Part shown: positions 40,247-49,505 of the stretch, in pieces
Layout of the letters: every line of letters begins with the position of its first letter
Numbering within the stretch: position 1 is the stretch's first letter
Source of the DNA: Rhizobium sp. TH2
GTDB taxonomy: Bacteria > Pseudomonadota > Alphaproteobacteria > Rhizobiales > Rhizobiaceae
Length of the DNA stretch: 64,000 nucleotides
Reading direction: 5' to 3'
Assembly (NCBI RefSeq): GCF_024707525.1
Contig: NZ_CP062231.1
Location: forward strand, 4,464,001 to 4,528,000
The notes under the pieces: model-generated
Database searches by the model: none
What the model saw: the letters and a program-made list of their open reading frames with translations, nothing else
What the model was told of the DNA's origin: nothing
Translations under genes and position numbers: made by a program

Positions 40247-41404
40247 TCAGGCCGGTTCAACTCTCCATCCGTAGATTGAAAACTCACCGGCTTTGCGCAA
40301 TTCGTCGAGTGCGACGTCAAAATTTGCTGAGTATCGGAGAAGGGCTTCAATTCCAGATGGGAGAGCGTACTTCATTCCAATCTCGTGCCCAAGATCCGGA
40401 ACGAAGCCGAGAAAGAAACTCGGCGAAAACGTGGGGTTACTTGTAAGGAATGCAGCTTTGTCGTCCTCCTCTATATCCAGGTAGGCAAGAATGCTTGAAT
40501 TGGTGGGTGAACGCATTTTTAGAGTCAACGCATCCTGTGGCCGGGTGAACGCCGGCCGCAACACGCTTATGCACAGCCGACGCAAAACGGCCGCTGTTCC
40601 CTGCCAATCCGCGCCGATAAGCCAAGGCGAGCGAATAGTTTCATTTATCAACAAAAGCGGTATTGCTATCTCGAGGCGACGTAGCCGTGGCGCTATCCTC
40701 GATAACATCGCCTCCAGATAAGACCTCTGTGTACGTTCTTCAATCGAAGGTATTTCCAGGTCATTGATCTTGCCGATGTCCTGCAAAAGGCTTTGTTCGA
40801 CCGGATATGAGACAATCACCCTTGTGTTAGGGCTTTTCTTCAAGCTTGAGGCTGTTTCCGAGCAGAACAAGGCAAGTTCGATGTCGCTCATCGGAATCGT
40901 TAGATCTTGGTCAAGTTTCAGGGAAATGTAATTCGCACCCGCTTGGTCAGAAGATGTAAACTCAGGAAAAAATTGGCGGACGATCTCTGGGTAAGGCTCA
41001 GCAAAGCGCAATATTTCTCCCCATCCGAAGACCGCTATTGAAAAAAGATTCTTGTCGCTGTTTTCTTCCGATAGCCGTTGGGCAACCGTAACTATCGCCG
41101 CATCATGCGGCGCGGTGGTTGCCAGGATGAACTTATCGATTGATGGCTTATGCTGAGCAGCCTTCGATGCTTCATCAATGACTGTCTTTTCGCTCAGCCT
41201 ATGGGTTGCTTTGCATTGGATACCGATGACCGTCCCTGAGCGTGTTGTCACTATAACATCCAGCCCGTATTGGGCCTGGCCGGGCCTCCCCATAAAGACC
41301 ACTGAACTTTCCGGGTTTCGCCTCTCCCATAAGGTTGCGACGAATTTCTCAAACATCTTATCGTCTGAGATGGGAGGGAGCATCTTGCCGTGAAATGAAG
41401 TCAT
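40247..41404 (-). CDS. Mrr-like restriction endonuclease-fold protein of unknown function
   Basis: This is a 385-residue protein. The first ~115 residues have an Mrr/PD-(D/E)xK nuclease pattern: an early acidic residue in DKMFEKFVATLW, then GQAQYGLDVIVTTRSGTVIGIQCKA, giving D...QxK catalytic residues. The remaining ~270 residues match no domain I recognise; they contain SDIELALFCSETASSLKKSP, reminiscent of an effector or sensor module. Codon usage and base composition are clearly lower-GC than the neighbours, which suggests recent acquisition. It stands alone between convergent yafY and divergent trhO. Isolated nucleases of this build are common among phage-defence genes, but that role is an inference. 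Confidence 0.75.
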   Translation of the reverse strand: MTSFHGKMLPPISDDKMFEKFVATLWERRNPESSVVFMGRPGQAQYGLDVIVTTRSGTVIGIQCKATHRLSEKTVIDEASKAAQHKPSIDKFILATTAPHDAAIVTVAQRLSEENSDKNLFSIAVFGWGEILRFAEPYPEIVRQFFPEFTSSDQAGANYISLKLDQDLTIPMSDIELALFCSETASSLKKSPNTRVIVSYPVEQSLLQDIGKINDLEIPSIEERTQRSYLEAMLSRIAPRLRRLEIAIPLLLINETIRSPWLIGADWQGTAAVLRRLCISVLRPAFTRPQDALTLKMRSPTNSSILAYLDIEEDDKAAFLTSNPTFSPSFFLGFVPDLGHEIGMKYALPSGIEALLRYSANFDVALDELRKAGEFSIYGWRVEPA

Positions 41405-41602
41405 GCTGTCTTCCAGAAACTAAAAATATTATGGATAGTATGACATTATCACGAGCTATCGCCAGATGGACCTATCACGCCGACAATTACTTTCCGTAGA
41501 CGGAGGCCGATCGTGGCACCGCCCTCGCGGCGATGTGTTGCTAAGTATCTGCGACGGGCAGTCCCGTTGCGCTTTTTGGCCAAAGGCGTTATTCCCGCCG
41601 CC

Positions 41603-42547
41603 ATGAGCGACGAGACGACCCTTTCAGCACCCGAAACGACCGGCCCATACCTGGTGGCGGCGCTCTATCATTTCGTTCGGGTTGCGGATCACGAGAGCCT
41701 TCGCGACCCTTTGCAGGCGTTGTGCGAGGCCAACGACGTGCGCGGAACCTTGCTGCTGGCGCACGAGGGTATCAATGGCACGATCGCCGGGCCGGATGCC
41801 GGCGTTCATGCGGTGCTCACCTATCTGCGCTCATTGCCCGCATTCACCACTCTCGAACACAAGGAAAGCCGCGCCACGAAGCGGCCCTTCCTGCGCATGA
41901 AGGTGAAGCTCAAGAAAGAGATCGTCACCATGGGCGTCGAGACGATCGACCCCTTGCGCGTGGTTGGTACCTATGTGACGCCGAAGAACTGGAACGCGCT
42001 GATCAGCGACCCCGATACGATTGTGATCGATACCCGCAACGACTACGAGACCGCGATCGGCACCTTCAAGGGCGCGCTCGACCCAAACATCAAGACATTC
42101 CGCGACTTTCCCGAATGGGTGCGCGAGCATGGCGAATTGAAATCCAAGCCGAAGATCGCGATGTTCTGCACCGGCGGCATACGCTGCGAGAAGGCGACGG
42201 CCTTCATGAAGCAGGAAGGCTTTGACGAGGTCTATCACCTCAAGGGCGGCATCCTGAAATATCTCGAGGACGTGCCGGAAGAAGAGAGCCTTTGGGAGGG
42301 CGCCTGCTTCGTCTTTGATGAACGCGTCTCCGTCGTCCACGATCTCCGGGAAGGCGACCACAAGCTCTGCCGCGCCTGCCGAAATCCGTTGACGTCCGAA
42401 GCTATGTCATCGCCGCAATACGAGGCCGGCGTTTCCTGCCCGGCTTGCTACGAGGTCCGCTCCGAGGACGACCGCATGCGCTTCCGCGAACGCGAAAAAC
42501 AGGCGCGTCTCGCCCGCGAGCGCGGCCAGCGGCATATGGGCACTTGA
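41603..42547 (+). CDS. trhO: tRNA uridine(34) hydroxylase, rhodanese family
   Basis: This 314-residue protein is a TrhO (formerly YceA) hydroxylase, which makes 5-hydroxyuridine at tRNA position 34 in an oxygen-dependent reaction. The N-terminal [13 protein letters not shown] and the rhodanese [10 protein letters not shown] loop with Cys189 are intact. The C-terminus has paired cysteines ([14 protein letters not shown]) typical of the family. ATG 41603 ([11 protein letters not shown]) is preferred over a frame extending 90 bases upstream, which adds residues with no family support. Confidence 0.93.
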   Translation: MSDETTLSAPETTGPYLVAALYHFVRVADHESLRDPLQALCEANDVRGTLLLAHEGINGTIAGPDAGVHAVLTYLRSLPAFTTLEHKESRATKRPFLRMKVKLKKEIVTMGVETIDPLRVVGTYVTPKNWNALISDPDTIVIDTRNDYETAIGTFKGALDPNIKTFRDFPEWVREHGELKSKPKIAMFCTGGIRCEKATAFMKQEGFDEVYHLKGGILKYLEDVPEEESLWEGACFVFDERVSVVHDLREGDHKLCRACRNPLTSEAMSSPQYEAGVSCPACYEVRSEDDRMRFREREKQARLARERGQRHMGT

Positions 42548-42567
42548 ATTCACATAAGGGGAAACCG

Positions 42568-43749
42568 ATGTTCGAAACGCTGACTGCCGCACCACCAGAC
42601 AAGATCCTGAACCTCTCGGTTCTCTACAAGGCCGATCCCAGGCCGGAGAAAATGGATCTCGGCGTTGGCGTCTACAAGGATGCGTCGGGCGCGACGGTGA
42701 TCATGAAGGCGGTGCGCGAGGCCGAGAAGCGGCTCTATGACAGCCAGTCGACCAAGACCTATGTCGGCATGGGCGGCGATGAAGGCTTCAACAAGGGCAT
42801 ACTGAAAATGGTGTTCGGCGACAATGCCGATCTCAGCCGCATGTTCGCCTGCCAGACGGCGGGCGGTTCGGGTGCGCTCCGCACCATCGCCGACCTGCTC
42901 AAGCGGGCCAAGCCGGATGCCACCGTGTGGCTGTCCGATCCGACCTGGGCGAACCATGCGCCAATCCTGAAGGCCGCGAACCTGCCGACCGCGACCTATC
43001 CCTATTTCGACGCGGCGTCAGGGGCCGTGAAATTCGATGCCATGCTGGAAGGCCTGAAGGCCGCCAAGCCGGGTGATGTGATCCTGCTCCACGGTTGCTG
43101 CCACAACCCGACCGGCGCCAATCTGAGGCTGGCACAGTGGGAAAAGGTCGCCGCGCTGCTGGTCGAGCGGAACCTCTTCCCCTTCATCGACCTCGCCTAT
43201 CAGGGTTTTGGCGATGGGCTTGAAGAGGATTGCGCGCCCGTGCGACTGCTCGCGACGAAAGTGCCGGAAATGGCGATCGCCACCTCTTGCTCGAAGAACT
43301 TCTCCGTCTATCGCGACCGCGTTGGCGCCGTGATCCTGCTCGGCAAGGATGCCGAGAGCGTCAAGATTGCCGGCAGCCAGGCGCTGACGGTCACCCGCGT
43401 GCTCTATTCCATGCCTCCGGACCATGCCGCCGCCGCCGTGCGTATTATTCTTGAAGATGACGCACTGCACGCCAACTGGAAGGCGGAACTCGAGGACATG
43501 CGGCTGAGGATGCTGAATCTGCGCAAGGGCTTTGCCGATGCGTTACGCCGGCAATCCAATTCGGACCGCTTCGATTTCATCGCCGATCATCGCGGCATGT
43601 TCTCGCGGCTGGGCCTCACCGAAGCACAGGTCGATCGGCTGCGCGACGAGTATGGAATCTACATGGTTGGCGACAGCCGCTTCAATGTGGCTGGTCTCAA
43701 GGAAGACCGGCTGGAAGAGCTGGCAAAGGCCGTCGTCTCGGTGCTTTGA
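42568..43749 (+). CDS. tyrB: Aromatic amino acid aminotransferase
   Basis: This 393-residue class I PLP aminotransferase of the AspC/TyrB subgroup starts MFETLTAAPPDKILNLS, preceded by AAGGGGA. The PLP lysine is Lys243 in TSCSKNFSVYRDRVG, the Asp contacting PLP nitrogen is in FIDLAYQGFG, and GCCHNPTGANL is present. It transfers amino groups among aromatic amino acids or aspartate and 2-oxoglutarate; aspC-type activity cannot be excluded. It starts 20 bases after trhO. Confidence 0.92.
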   Translation: MFETLTAAPPDKILNLSVLYKADPRPEKMDLGVGVYKDASGATVIMKAVREAEKRLYDSQSTKTYVGMGGDEGFNKGILKMVFGDNADLSRMFACQTAGGSGALRTIADLLKRAKPDATVWLSDPTWANHAPILKAANLPTATYPYFDAASGAVKFDAMLEGLKAAKPGDVILLHGCCHNPTGANLRLAQWEKVAALLVERNLFPFIDLAYQGFGDGLEEDCAPVRLLATKVPEMAIATSCSKNFSVYRDRVGAVILLGKDAESVKIAGSQALTVTRVLYSMPPDHAAAAVRIILEDDALHANWKAELEDMRLRMLNLRKGFADALRRQSNSDRFDFIADHRGMFSRLGLTEAQVDRLRDEYGIYMVGDSRFNVAGLKEDRLEELAKAVVSVL

Positions 43750-43896
43750 GCTCCCATTCGGGCGCAGCTTGAAACAGCCGCATCGCATCCATATTTCAGT
43801 CTCATCAAGTTTCATTCAAACGCGGACGCGCCGGAATGGGGCCGGTGGATGATGTCCGCCGCCTGATGCTGGCCCGTTGTCGCCGAGGACATCTCG

Positions 43897-44856
43897 ATGG
43901 GCCAAATTGACCGGGAATTCCACGCCGCGCCCGACGGCGAACTGCTCGACACCTATTCGCAAACCATTTCCCGCGCCGTCGAACTGATCGGCCCTTCGGT
44001 GGCCCAGATCACCGTGGGCGCCAATGGTCGCGGCGGACAGGGCTCGGGCTTCGTCATCTCGCCGGATGGGTTGATCGTCACCAACAATCATGTCGTGGCC
44101 GATGCCAAGAGCGTCCGCGTGCGGATGCAGGATGGCGTCGCCAGCGAAGCCCGCGTGCTCGGCCGCGATCTGGATACCGATATCGCGCTGATCCGCACCG
44201 ATACCAGCCTTGGCGTCGCCGCACCGCTCGGCAATTCGAAGAACCTGAAACGCGGCCAGATCGCCATCGCCATCGGCAATCCGCTCGGCTTCGAGTGGAC
44301 CGTGACCGCCGGCGTGATCTCCGCGCTCGGCCGCTCGATGCGCGCCCAGAACGGCCGGTTGATCGATGACGTAATTCAGACGGATGCGGCGCTGAACCCC
44401 GGCAATTCCGGCGGGCCGCTGATCTCATCGGCCGGCGAGGTGATCGGCGTCAACACCGCCGTGATCCGGGGCGCACAGGGCATCGCCTTTGCGGTGGCCT
44501 CGAATACCGCCAACTACGTGATCTCCGAGATCCTGCGGTTCGGCCATGTCCGACGCGCCTATATCGGCGTTGCGGCGGACACCGTGGCGCTGCCGAGGCA
44601 TATCGCCGTGCGGGCGGGCGTCATCGCCCCGACGTCCGTGCGCATACGGCGGCTGGAGCCGGACGGACCGGCCGAGCGCGCGGGCCTGCGGGAAGGCGAC
44701 CTGGTGCTTTCGATCGATGGCCAGCCAGTGGAAGGCGTCGATGACCTGATCCGCCTGATGAATGGTGATCGCATTAACAAGCCGACGGAATTCCTGGTCC
44801 TGCCGGTGGGCAACGTCATCGCGAAGCGGATGGTTACGCCGAGCGTTCGGCCCTGA
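43897..44856 (+). CDS. HtrA/DegP-like serine protease with one PDZ domain, no signal peptide
   Basis: This 319-residue trypsin-like protease has the triad His65 (NNHVVAD), Asp95 (DTDIALIR) and Ser171 in NPGNSGGPL, followed by a PDZ domain (~225-319) with DGPAERAGLREGDLVLSIDG. Unlike DegP/DegQ there is no signal peptide or membrane anchor; the N-terminus MGQIDREFHAAPDGELL is hydrophilic. It is therefore predicted to be cytoplasmic, or the true start lies upstream. Only one PDZ domain is present. The 3' end overlaps the convergent FMN reductase gene by 23 bases. Confidence 0.92.
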   Translation: MGQIDREFHAAPDGELLDTYSQTISRAVELIGPSVAQITVGANGRGGQGSGFVISPDGLIVTNNHVVADAKSVRVRMQDGVASEARVLGRDLDTDIALIRTDTSLGVAAPLGNSKNLKRGQIAIAIGNPLGFEWTVTAGVISALGRSMRAQNGRLIDDVIQTDAALNPGNSGGPLISSAGEVIGVNTAVIRGAQGIAFAVASNTANYVISEILRFGHVRRAYIGVAADTVALPRHIAVRAGVIAPTSVRIRRLEPDGPAERAGLREGDLVLSIDGQPVEGVDDLIRLMNGDRINKPTEFLVLPVGNVIAKRMVTPSVRP

Positions 44857-45373
44857 TGAAGCGGTCGAAGCGCGCAAGCGCTTGCCGCATGCCGTCACGG
44901 GCCTCTGCGGCGGAAAGGATTTCCTCCATCCTTTCCGCCGCCTTCCCCAATAAATGAACCGCGAAACCGACCTCCGGCATAAGCCTGAGCGACATTGTGC
45001 GCAGCACTTCCTGCAGTGCGCTGAGAGCATGATCGCTGCGGGTCGAGGCGCGAACCAGCATGGCCGGCTTGTTGGGGATTTCATCGCGCGAGACCATCCA
45101 GTCGAGCGCGTTCTTCAGGCCGCCCGGAATGCCATGGGCATATTCCGGACAGGCGAAGATCAATCCATCCGCCTCGTGGATTTGGCGGCCGAACGCCTCG
45201 ACGGCGCAAGGGGTGAGATCGCCCTCGCGATCGGAATTGAAGATCGGCAGTTCGCCGATCAACTCGCTGATCTCAATGGTGACGTCATCCGGGGCATTAT
45301 CAGCCAGCGCCCGGAGCAGCGCCGAATTGGTCGAAACCCGGCGCAGGCTTCCTGAAATCCCGAGGAGCTTCAT
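44834..45373 (-). CDS. NADPH-dependent FMN reductase
   Basis: This 179-residue flavodoxin-like protein starts MKLLGISGSLRRVSTNSALL (ATG 45373), one base after the stop of the beta-glucosidase gene. GSLRRxSxN binds the FMN phosphate, and FACPEYAHGIPGGLKNALDW is the conserved FMN-binding loop. It may supply reduced FMN or act as a quinone/azo reductase. Co-transcription with the glucosidase is clear, but a functional tie is not obvious. Confidence 0.93.
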   Translation of the reverse strand: MKLLGISGSLRRVSTNSALLRALADNAPDDVTIEISELIGELPIFNSDREGDLTPCAVEAFGRQIHEADGLIFACPEYAHGIPGGLKNALDWMVSRDEIPNKPAMLVRASTRSDHALSALQEVLRTMSLRLMPEVGFAVHLLGKAAERMEEILSAAEARDGMRQALARFDRFIRAERSA

Positions 45374-45374
45374 C

Positions 45375-46769
45375 TCACTCGGCGGCTTCCGCGCGATCGC
45401 TGCTGGCATGATTGCCCTTGGGGAATTCCTGCGCCAGCTTACTGTACCACTTGCCGCTTTTTTTCATCGTGCGGACCTGGGTTTCGTAATCGACATGGAC
45501 GAGGCCGAAGCGCATCCTGTAGCCCTCCGCCCATTCGAAATTGTCCATCAGCGACCAGGCGAAATAGCCCCGCATCGGAAAGCCCTCCTTGATGAGGTCG
45601 GCTGTCACCGAAAGATGGTCGGCATAGTAATCGAGGCGCGGCTGGTCATCGACCTCGCCATCGGCGCCGACGCCCATATTGTAGGCGGCACCATTCTCGG
45701 TGATGTAGCAATCCGGCAGGTCGTACTTGCCGTAGAGATCGCGGACGACATGGCTGAGGCCGGAGGAATCGATCTCCCAGCCGATGTCGGTCTTCTCTGG
45801 ATGCACGAACGGCGCCTGGACGGTTGCCGGAAACACGGCTTCGGGGCTCGGATCATGCGCTACACGCATCGGTGTGTAATAGTTCAGGCCCCACCAGTCG
45901 ATCTTCTGCGAGATGATCTTGAGGTCGCCGTCCTCGATGTCAGGCATGATCGGCTCGAAGGCGCCGAGCACTGCTTCGGGATATTGGCCCTTGAAGACCG
46001 GACCGAAGAACAGGCCGTTGTGGAAATCCTCGGCACGCACGGCGGCCGCCTTGTCCTCGGCGCTGTCGGTGGCCGGGATCACCGACATCGCATTATAGAC
46101 GATACCGGCCGGCAGCTTTGGCGCCTCGGCGCGGATCGCCTCGATGCCAAGGCCGTGGGCGAGGTTGGTGTAGTGGGCGGCATGCAGCATCGCCTGCATG
46201 TTGCGCTCGCCCGGCGCGTGGATGCCGTAGAGATGCGAAAGGATGACCGAGCACCAGGGCTCGTTGAAGGTCGCCACCGCATCCAACCGGTCGCCCAGAC
46301 GGCGTATCACCGTCTGGGCATAGCGCTGGAATGCCTGCGCCGTCGAACGCGCGGTCCAGCCACCATCGCCCATCAGCGCCAACGGCAGGTCCCAGTGGTA
46401 AAGCGTGGCGAAGGTCTTGATGCCGCGCTGCTTGCAGCCATCAACGAGGCGATCGTAGAAATCGAGGCCCGTCTCATTCAGCGGACCGGTACCGTCGGGA
46501 TAGATACGCGGCCAGGCGATCGAGAAGCGATAGGCCTCGACGCCCATCTCCTTGATCAGGTCGAGGTCTTCATCAAGCCTGTTGTAGTGATCGCAGGCGA
46601 CATCGCCATTGTCGCGATTGTGGACGCGACCAGGCATGTTGGAAAAGGCATCCCAGATCGACGGCTTGCGGCCATCGGCCTTTGTCGCGCCCTCGATCTG
46701 GAAGGCGGCGGTGGCAACGCCGAACACGAAATCGCCCGGAAAACGGGCGGCGAGTTTCTTCGGATCCAT
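45375..46769 (-). CDS. Beta-glucosidase, GH1 family
   Basis: This 464-residue retaining glycoside hydrolase of family 1 has Glu170 in ATFNEPWCS as acid/base and Glu358 in CYITENGAAYN as nucleophile. The TLYHWDLPLAL and FSIAWPRIYPDG segments are standard. No signal peptide, so cytoplasmic, acting on imported beta-glucosides or cellobiose. A 14-bp palindrome (46876-46889) lies about 110 bases upstream and is a likely LacI/GalR-type operator. Confidence 0.96.
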   Translation of the reverse strand: MDPKKLAARFPGDFVFGVATAAFQIEGATKADGRKPSIWDAFSNMPGRVHNRDNGDVACDHYNRLDEDLDLIKEMGVEAYRFSIAWPRIYPDGTGPLNETGLDFYDRLVDGCKQRGIKTFATLYHWDLPLALMGDGGWTARSTAQAFQRYAQTVIRRLGDRLDAVATFNEPWCSVILSHLYGIHAPGERNMQAMLHAAHYTNLAHGLGIEAIRAEAPKLPAGIVYNAMSVIPATDSAEDKAAAVRAEDFHNGLFFGPVFKGQYPEAVLGAFEPIMPDIEDGDLKIISQKIDWWGLNYYTPMRVAHDPSPEAVFPATVQAPFVHPEKTDIGWEIDSSGLSHVVRDLYGKYDLPDCYITENGAAYNMGVGADGEVDDQPRLDYYADHLSVTADLIKEGFPMRGYFAWSLMDNFEWAEGYRMRFGLVHVDYETQVRTMKKSGKWYSKLAQEFPKGNHASSDRAEAAE

Positions 46770-46875
46770 AATGAAATATCCCGGGCTTCTGGCATTGGAA
46801 TGGCGCGAGCGCGCCTGAACTCGGCTGCGGGTTTAACCAACGTAAAACCCGATGTACAGACCTGAATTTTTAAAC

Positions 46876-46889
46876 CTGTAACGTTACAG
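46876..46889. promoter_or_regulatory. LacI/GalR-type palindrome upstream of the beta-glucosidase
   Basis: CTGTAACGTTACAG is a perfect 14-bp inverted repeat with the central CG typical of LacI-family operators, flanked by TAAAC and TTTAA. It differs from the twin TGTAAA sites at 53165-53199. It lies in the 356-base gene-free stretch 46770-47125, which also contains a palindromic repeat. Confidence 0.7.
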
Positions 46890-46947
46890 TTTAAAGTGAT
46901 GAGGTCCCGACCGATGGGAACTTGGCGGCGGCGCTCACACGCTCCGC

Positions 46948-47064
46948 CGTCATGCTCGGGCTTGTGCCGAGCATCTGGTGACGTCAACTGTCTTGCGACG
47001 TGAACATCATCGTCGAGCGATTGGCGACGGCACCAGATCCTCGGGTCAAGCCCGAGGAAGACGC
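46948..47064. repeat. Palindromic intergenic repeat, GTC-ATGCTCGGGCTTGTG family, copy A
   Basis: The arm GTCATGCTCGGGCTTGTG near 46949 pairs with CAAGCCCGAGGAAGAC near 47064, with CATCTGGTG / CACCAGATC also inverted. It is the same family as the copy at 58311-58416. Several bases differ between the arms, so this copy is partly decayed. Confidence 0.7.
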
Positions 47065-47125
47065 CGAGGGTGGGGCGAAGCCGTCACTCGATGAGCCCGC
47101 CAGGATGCGGCGGTGACGCTCCATA

Positions 47126-48295
47126 TCAGACCTTGACCCAAGCCCCGTTGCGCTTGGAGGACGCGATGCAGGCTTCGACGAAGGCGACGCCCTTCACGCC
47201 ATCCTGCACGGTCGGGTAGAGCACATCCTTATCGACGGGTCTGCCCTTGCGCTTGGCGATGATGGCCTTGGCGGCTTCGCTGTAGATGGTCGCAAAGCCC
47301 TCGAGATAGCCTTCCGGGTGCCCGGAGGGAACACGGCTGACGCGGCCCGCTTCCGGACCGGCGCCGGCGCCGTTGCGGGTGATCAGCTGGCGCTGCTTGC
47401 CGAGGGGCGTGAACCACAGGTAGTTCGGATCGGCCTGCACCCATTCAAGACCACCCTTAGTGCCATAAACGCGGACCTTGAGGCCATTCTCGTGACCGGT
47501 CGCCACCTGGCTGCACCAGAGAAGACCCCTGGCGCCGCCGGCAAAGCGCATCATCACATGCGCGTTGTCATCGACCCGCCGGCCCTTGACGAAGGTATGC
47601 ACGTCGGCTGCGAGTTCCTCGAGGTCGAGACCCGACATGAAGCAACCGAGATTATAGGCATGGGTGCCGATATCGCCGGTCGAGCCGCCAACGCCCGTCC
47701 TGGCCGGATCCGTCCGCCACTCGGCTTGTTTCTGGCCGGTCTGCTCAATCGGCTCGGCGAGCCAATCCTGCGGATATTCCATCTGCACCAGCCGGATTTC
47801 GCCGAGTTCGCCAGATGCGACCATGGCGCGTGCCTGCCGGACCATCGGATAGCCGGTGTAGTTATGCGTCAGCACGAAGAGTGCGTCGGATTCCTCGGCA
47901 ATCTTCAAGAGCTTCTTGGCATCGGCGAGGTTGGATGTCAGCGGCTTGTCGCAGATCACATGGATGCCGCGGCGGAGGAATTCCTTGGCGGCCGGATAGT
48001 GCATGTGGTTCGGCGTGACGATCGACACTGCCTCGATGCCGTCCTTGAGCTTGGCTTCGCGGATCGCCATCGACTTGAAGTCATCATAGATGCGCGAGGG
48101 ATGCAGGCCGAGCTCAGTGCCCGACTGGCGCGATTTCTCCGGCGTCGACGACAGCGCGCCGGCGACGAGTTCGTAATGATCGTCGATGCGAGCCGCGATG
48201 CGATGCACAGCGCCGATGAACGCCCCCGAGCCACCGCCCACCATGCCGAGCTTGATGCGGGGCTCGAACGAAGCCGTTGTACCTTCAATTGCCAT
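47126..48295 (-). CDS. Gfo/Idh/MocA-family sugar oxidoreductase
   Basis: This 389-residue dehydrogenase has the N-terminal NAD(P)-binding LGMVGGGSGAFIGAVHRIA and the active-site EKP-like lysine in VICDKPLTSN. The GSTGDIGTHAYNLGCFMSG segment is typical of the C-terminal substrate domain. It follows the isomerase gene by 15 bases. In this neighbourhood it probably oxidises a sugar or inositol taken up by the adjacent ABC transporter. Similar pairs act on inositol, trehalose-derived 3-keto sugars or levoglucosan; the substrate is not determined here. Confidence 0.9.
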   Translation of the reverse strand: MAIEGTTASFEPRIKLGMVGGGSGAFIGAVHRIAARIDDHYELVAGALSSTPEKSRQSGTELGLHPSRIYDDFKSMAIREAKLKDGIEAVSIVTPNHMHYPAAKEFLRRGIHVICDKPLTSNLADAKKLLKIAEESDALFVLTHNYTGYPMVRQARAMVASGELGEIRLVQMEYPQDWLAEPIEQTGQKQAEWRTDPARTGVGGSTGDIGTHAYNLGCFMSGLDLEELAADVHTFVKGRRVDDNAHVMMRFAGGARGLLWCSQVATGHENGLKVRVYGTKGGLEWVQADPNYLWFTPLGKQRQLITRNGAGAGPEAGRVSRVPSGHPEGYLEGFATIYSEAAKAIIAKRKGRPVDKDVLYPTVQDGVKGVAFVEACIASSKRNGAWVKV

Positions 48296-48310
48296 TGGTT
48301 CGATCCTCTC

Positions 48311-49363
48311 TCAGATTCCGAGCAAGCGGCGGTTTGCCGCGTCGTCCGTGCCGCCAGCGGCGAAATCGTCGAACGCCTTCTCGGTGACGCGGATAATGTG
48401 ATGCTTGACGAATTCCGCGCCTTCGCGGGCGCCATCCTCGGGATGCTTGAGCGCGCATTCCCATTCGACCACGGCCCAGCCGTCGAAATCGTTGGCGGTC
48501 ATCTTCGAGAACACTGCGCCGAAATCGACCTGGCCATCGCCGAGCGAACGGAAGCGGCCGGCGCGGTTGACCCAGCTCTGGTAGCCGCCATAGACGCCCT
48601 GCCGGCCGGTCGGGTTGAACTCGGCATCCTTGACGTGGAACATCTTGATCCGGTCTTTGTAGATGTCGATGTTGTCGAGGTAATCCAGGCACTGCAGCAC
48701 ATAGTGCGAGGGATCGTAGAGCATGTTGGCGCGGGTATGGTTGCCGGTGCGCTCGAGGAACATCTCATAGGTGATGCCGTCATGCAGGTCTTCGCCCGGA
48801 TGGATCTCGTAGCAAACGTCGATGCCATTGGCATCGGCATGATCGAGGATCGGCTTCCAGCGCTTGGCGAGTTCGTCAAAGGCGGCTTCGACAAGACCGG
48901 CGGGGCGCTGTGGCCAGGGATAAATGTACGGCCATGCCAGAGCACCGGAGAAGGTCGCCATCGCATTGAGGCCGAGATGCTTGGAGGCAGTCAGCGCCAG
49001 CTTCACCTGATCGACGGCCCAAGCCTCGCGCGCTTTTGGATTGCCGCGCACTTCAGGCGCCGCGAAGCCATCGAAGGGTTCGTCATAGGCGGGGTGCACG
49101 GCCACGAGCTGGCCCTGAAGATGGGTGGAAAGCTCGGTGATCTCGATGCCGTTTTCGCGCGCGACACCGGCGAATTCGTCGCAATAGTCCTTGGAGGCTG
49201 CAGCCTTCTTGAGGTCGATCAGCCTGCCGTCCCAGGAGGGAACCTGCACGCCCTTGTAGCCGATATCGGCCGCCCATTTGGTGATGGATTTCCAGGAATT
49301 GAACGGCGCAGCGTCGCCCGCGAACTGCGCCAAAAACAGGGCTGGGCCCTTGATCGTCTTCAT
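48311..49363 (-). CDS. Sugar phosphate isomerase/epimerase-like TIM-barrel protein
   Basis: This 350-residue AP endonuclease 2-type TIM-barrel protein starts MKTIKGPALFLAQF (ATG 49363, with GGGAGGAAG upstream). Metal ligands typical of the family lie in CYEIHPGED (near residue 192), YDPSHYVLQ and FHVKDAEF. It is longer than IolE/Hyi (about 260-300). It probably acts with the downstream Gfo/Idh protein on a keto-sugar. A terminator-like hairpin separates it from the binding-protein gene. Confidence 0.88.
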   Translation of the reverse strand: MKTIKGPALFLAQFAGDAAPFNSWKSITKWAADIGYKGVQVPSWDGRLIDLKKAAASKDYCDEFAGVARENGIEITELSTHLQGQLVAVHPAYDEPFDGFAAPEVRGNPKAREAWAVDQVKLALTASKHLGLNAMATFSGALAWPYIYPWPQRPAGLVEAAFDELAKRWKPILDHADANGIDVCYEIHPGEDLHDGITYEMFLERTGNHTRANMLYDPSHYVLQCLDYLDNIDIYKDRIKMFHVKDAEFNPTGRQGVYGGYQSWVNRAGRFRSLGDGQVDFGAVFSKMTANDFDGWAVVEWECALKHPEDGAREGAEFVKHHIIRVTEKAFDDFAAGGTDDAANRRLLGI

Positions 49364-49454
49364 TAGCTTCCTCCCTAGATGCTTCTGCAACGTTGCCGAA
49401 AACGTTTTAATCAAAAATCCCCTGGCCATACAACCGGCCAAGCGGGGCCAAACA

Positions 49455-49482
49455 TAAAATCTGCCCGGCGAACCGGGCAGAT
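49455..49482 (-). terminator. Rho-independent terminator after the sugar binding-protein gene
   Basis: On the minus strand perfect ten-base arms ATCTGCCCGG and CCGGGCAGAT (49459-49482) with a CGAA-type tetraloop are followed by a short T tract. It lies 24 bases after the binding-protein stop; readthrough is probably needed for full expression of the isomerase and dehydrogenase genes. Confidence 0.82.
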
Positions 49483-49505
49483 CGCTTCACTTTCAGACTA
49501 TCCGA

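Noticed and set aside
41513..41602. Longer N-terminus for the trhO gene
   Set aside because: The extra 30 residues are basic and have no family counterpart; the ATG at 41603 matches the usual onset.
45060..49366. Long plus-strand open frames (600 and 680 codons) opposite the glucosidase, dehydrogenase and isomerase genes
   Set aside because: Same shadow effect. The minus-strand genes have catalytic motifs, ribosome sites and normal lengths; the plus-strand translations have none.
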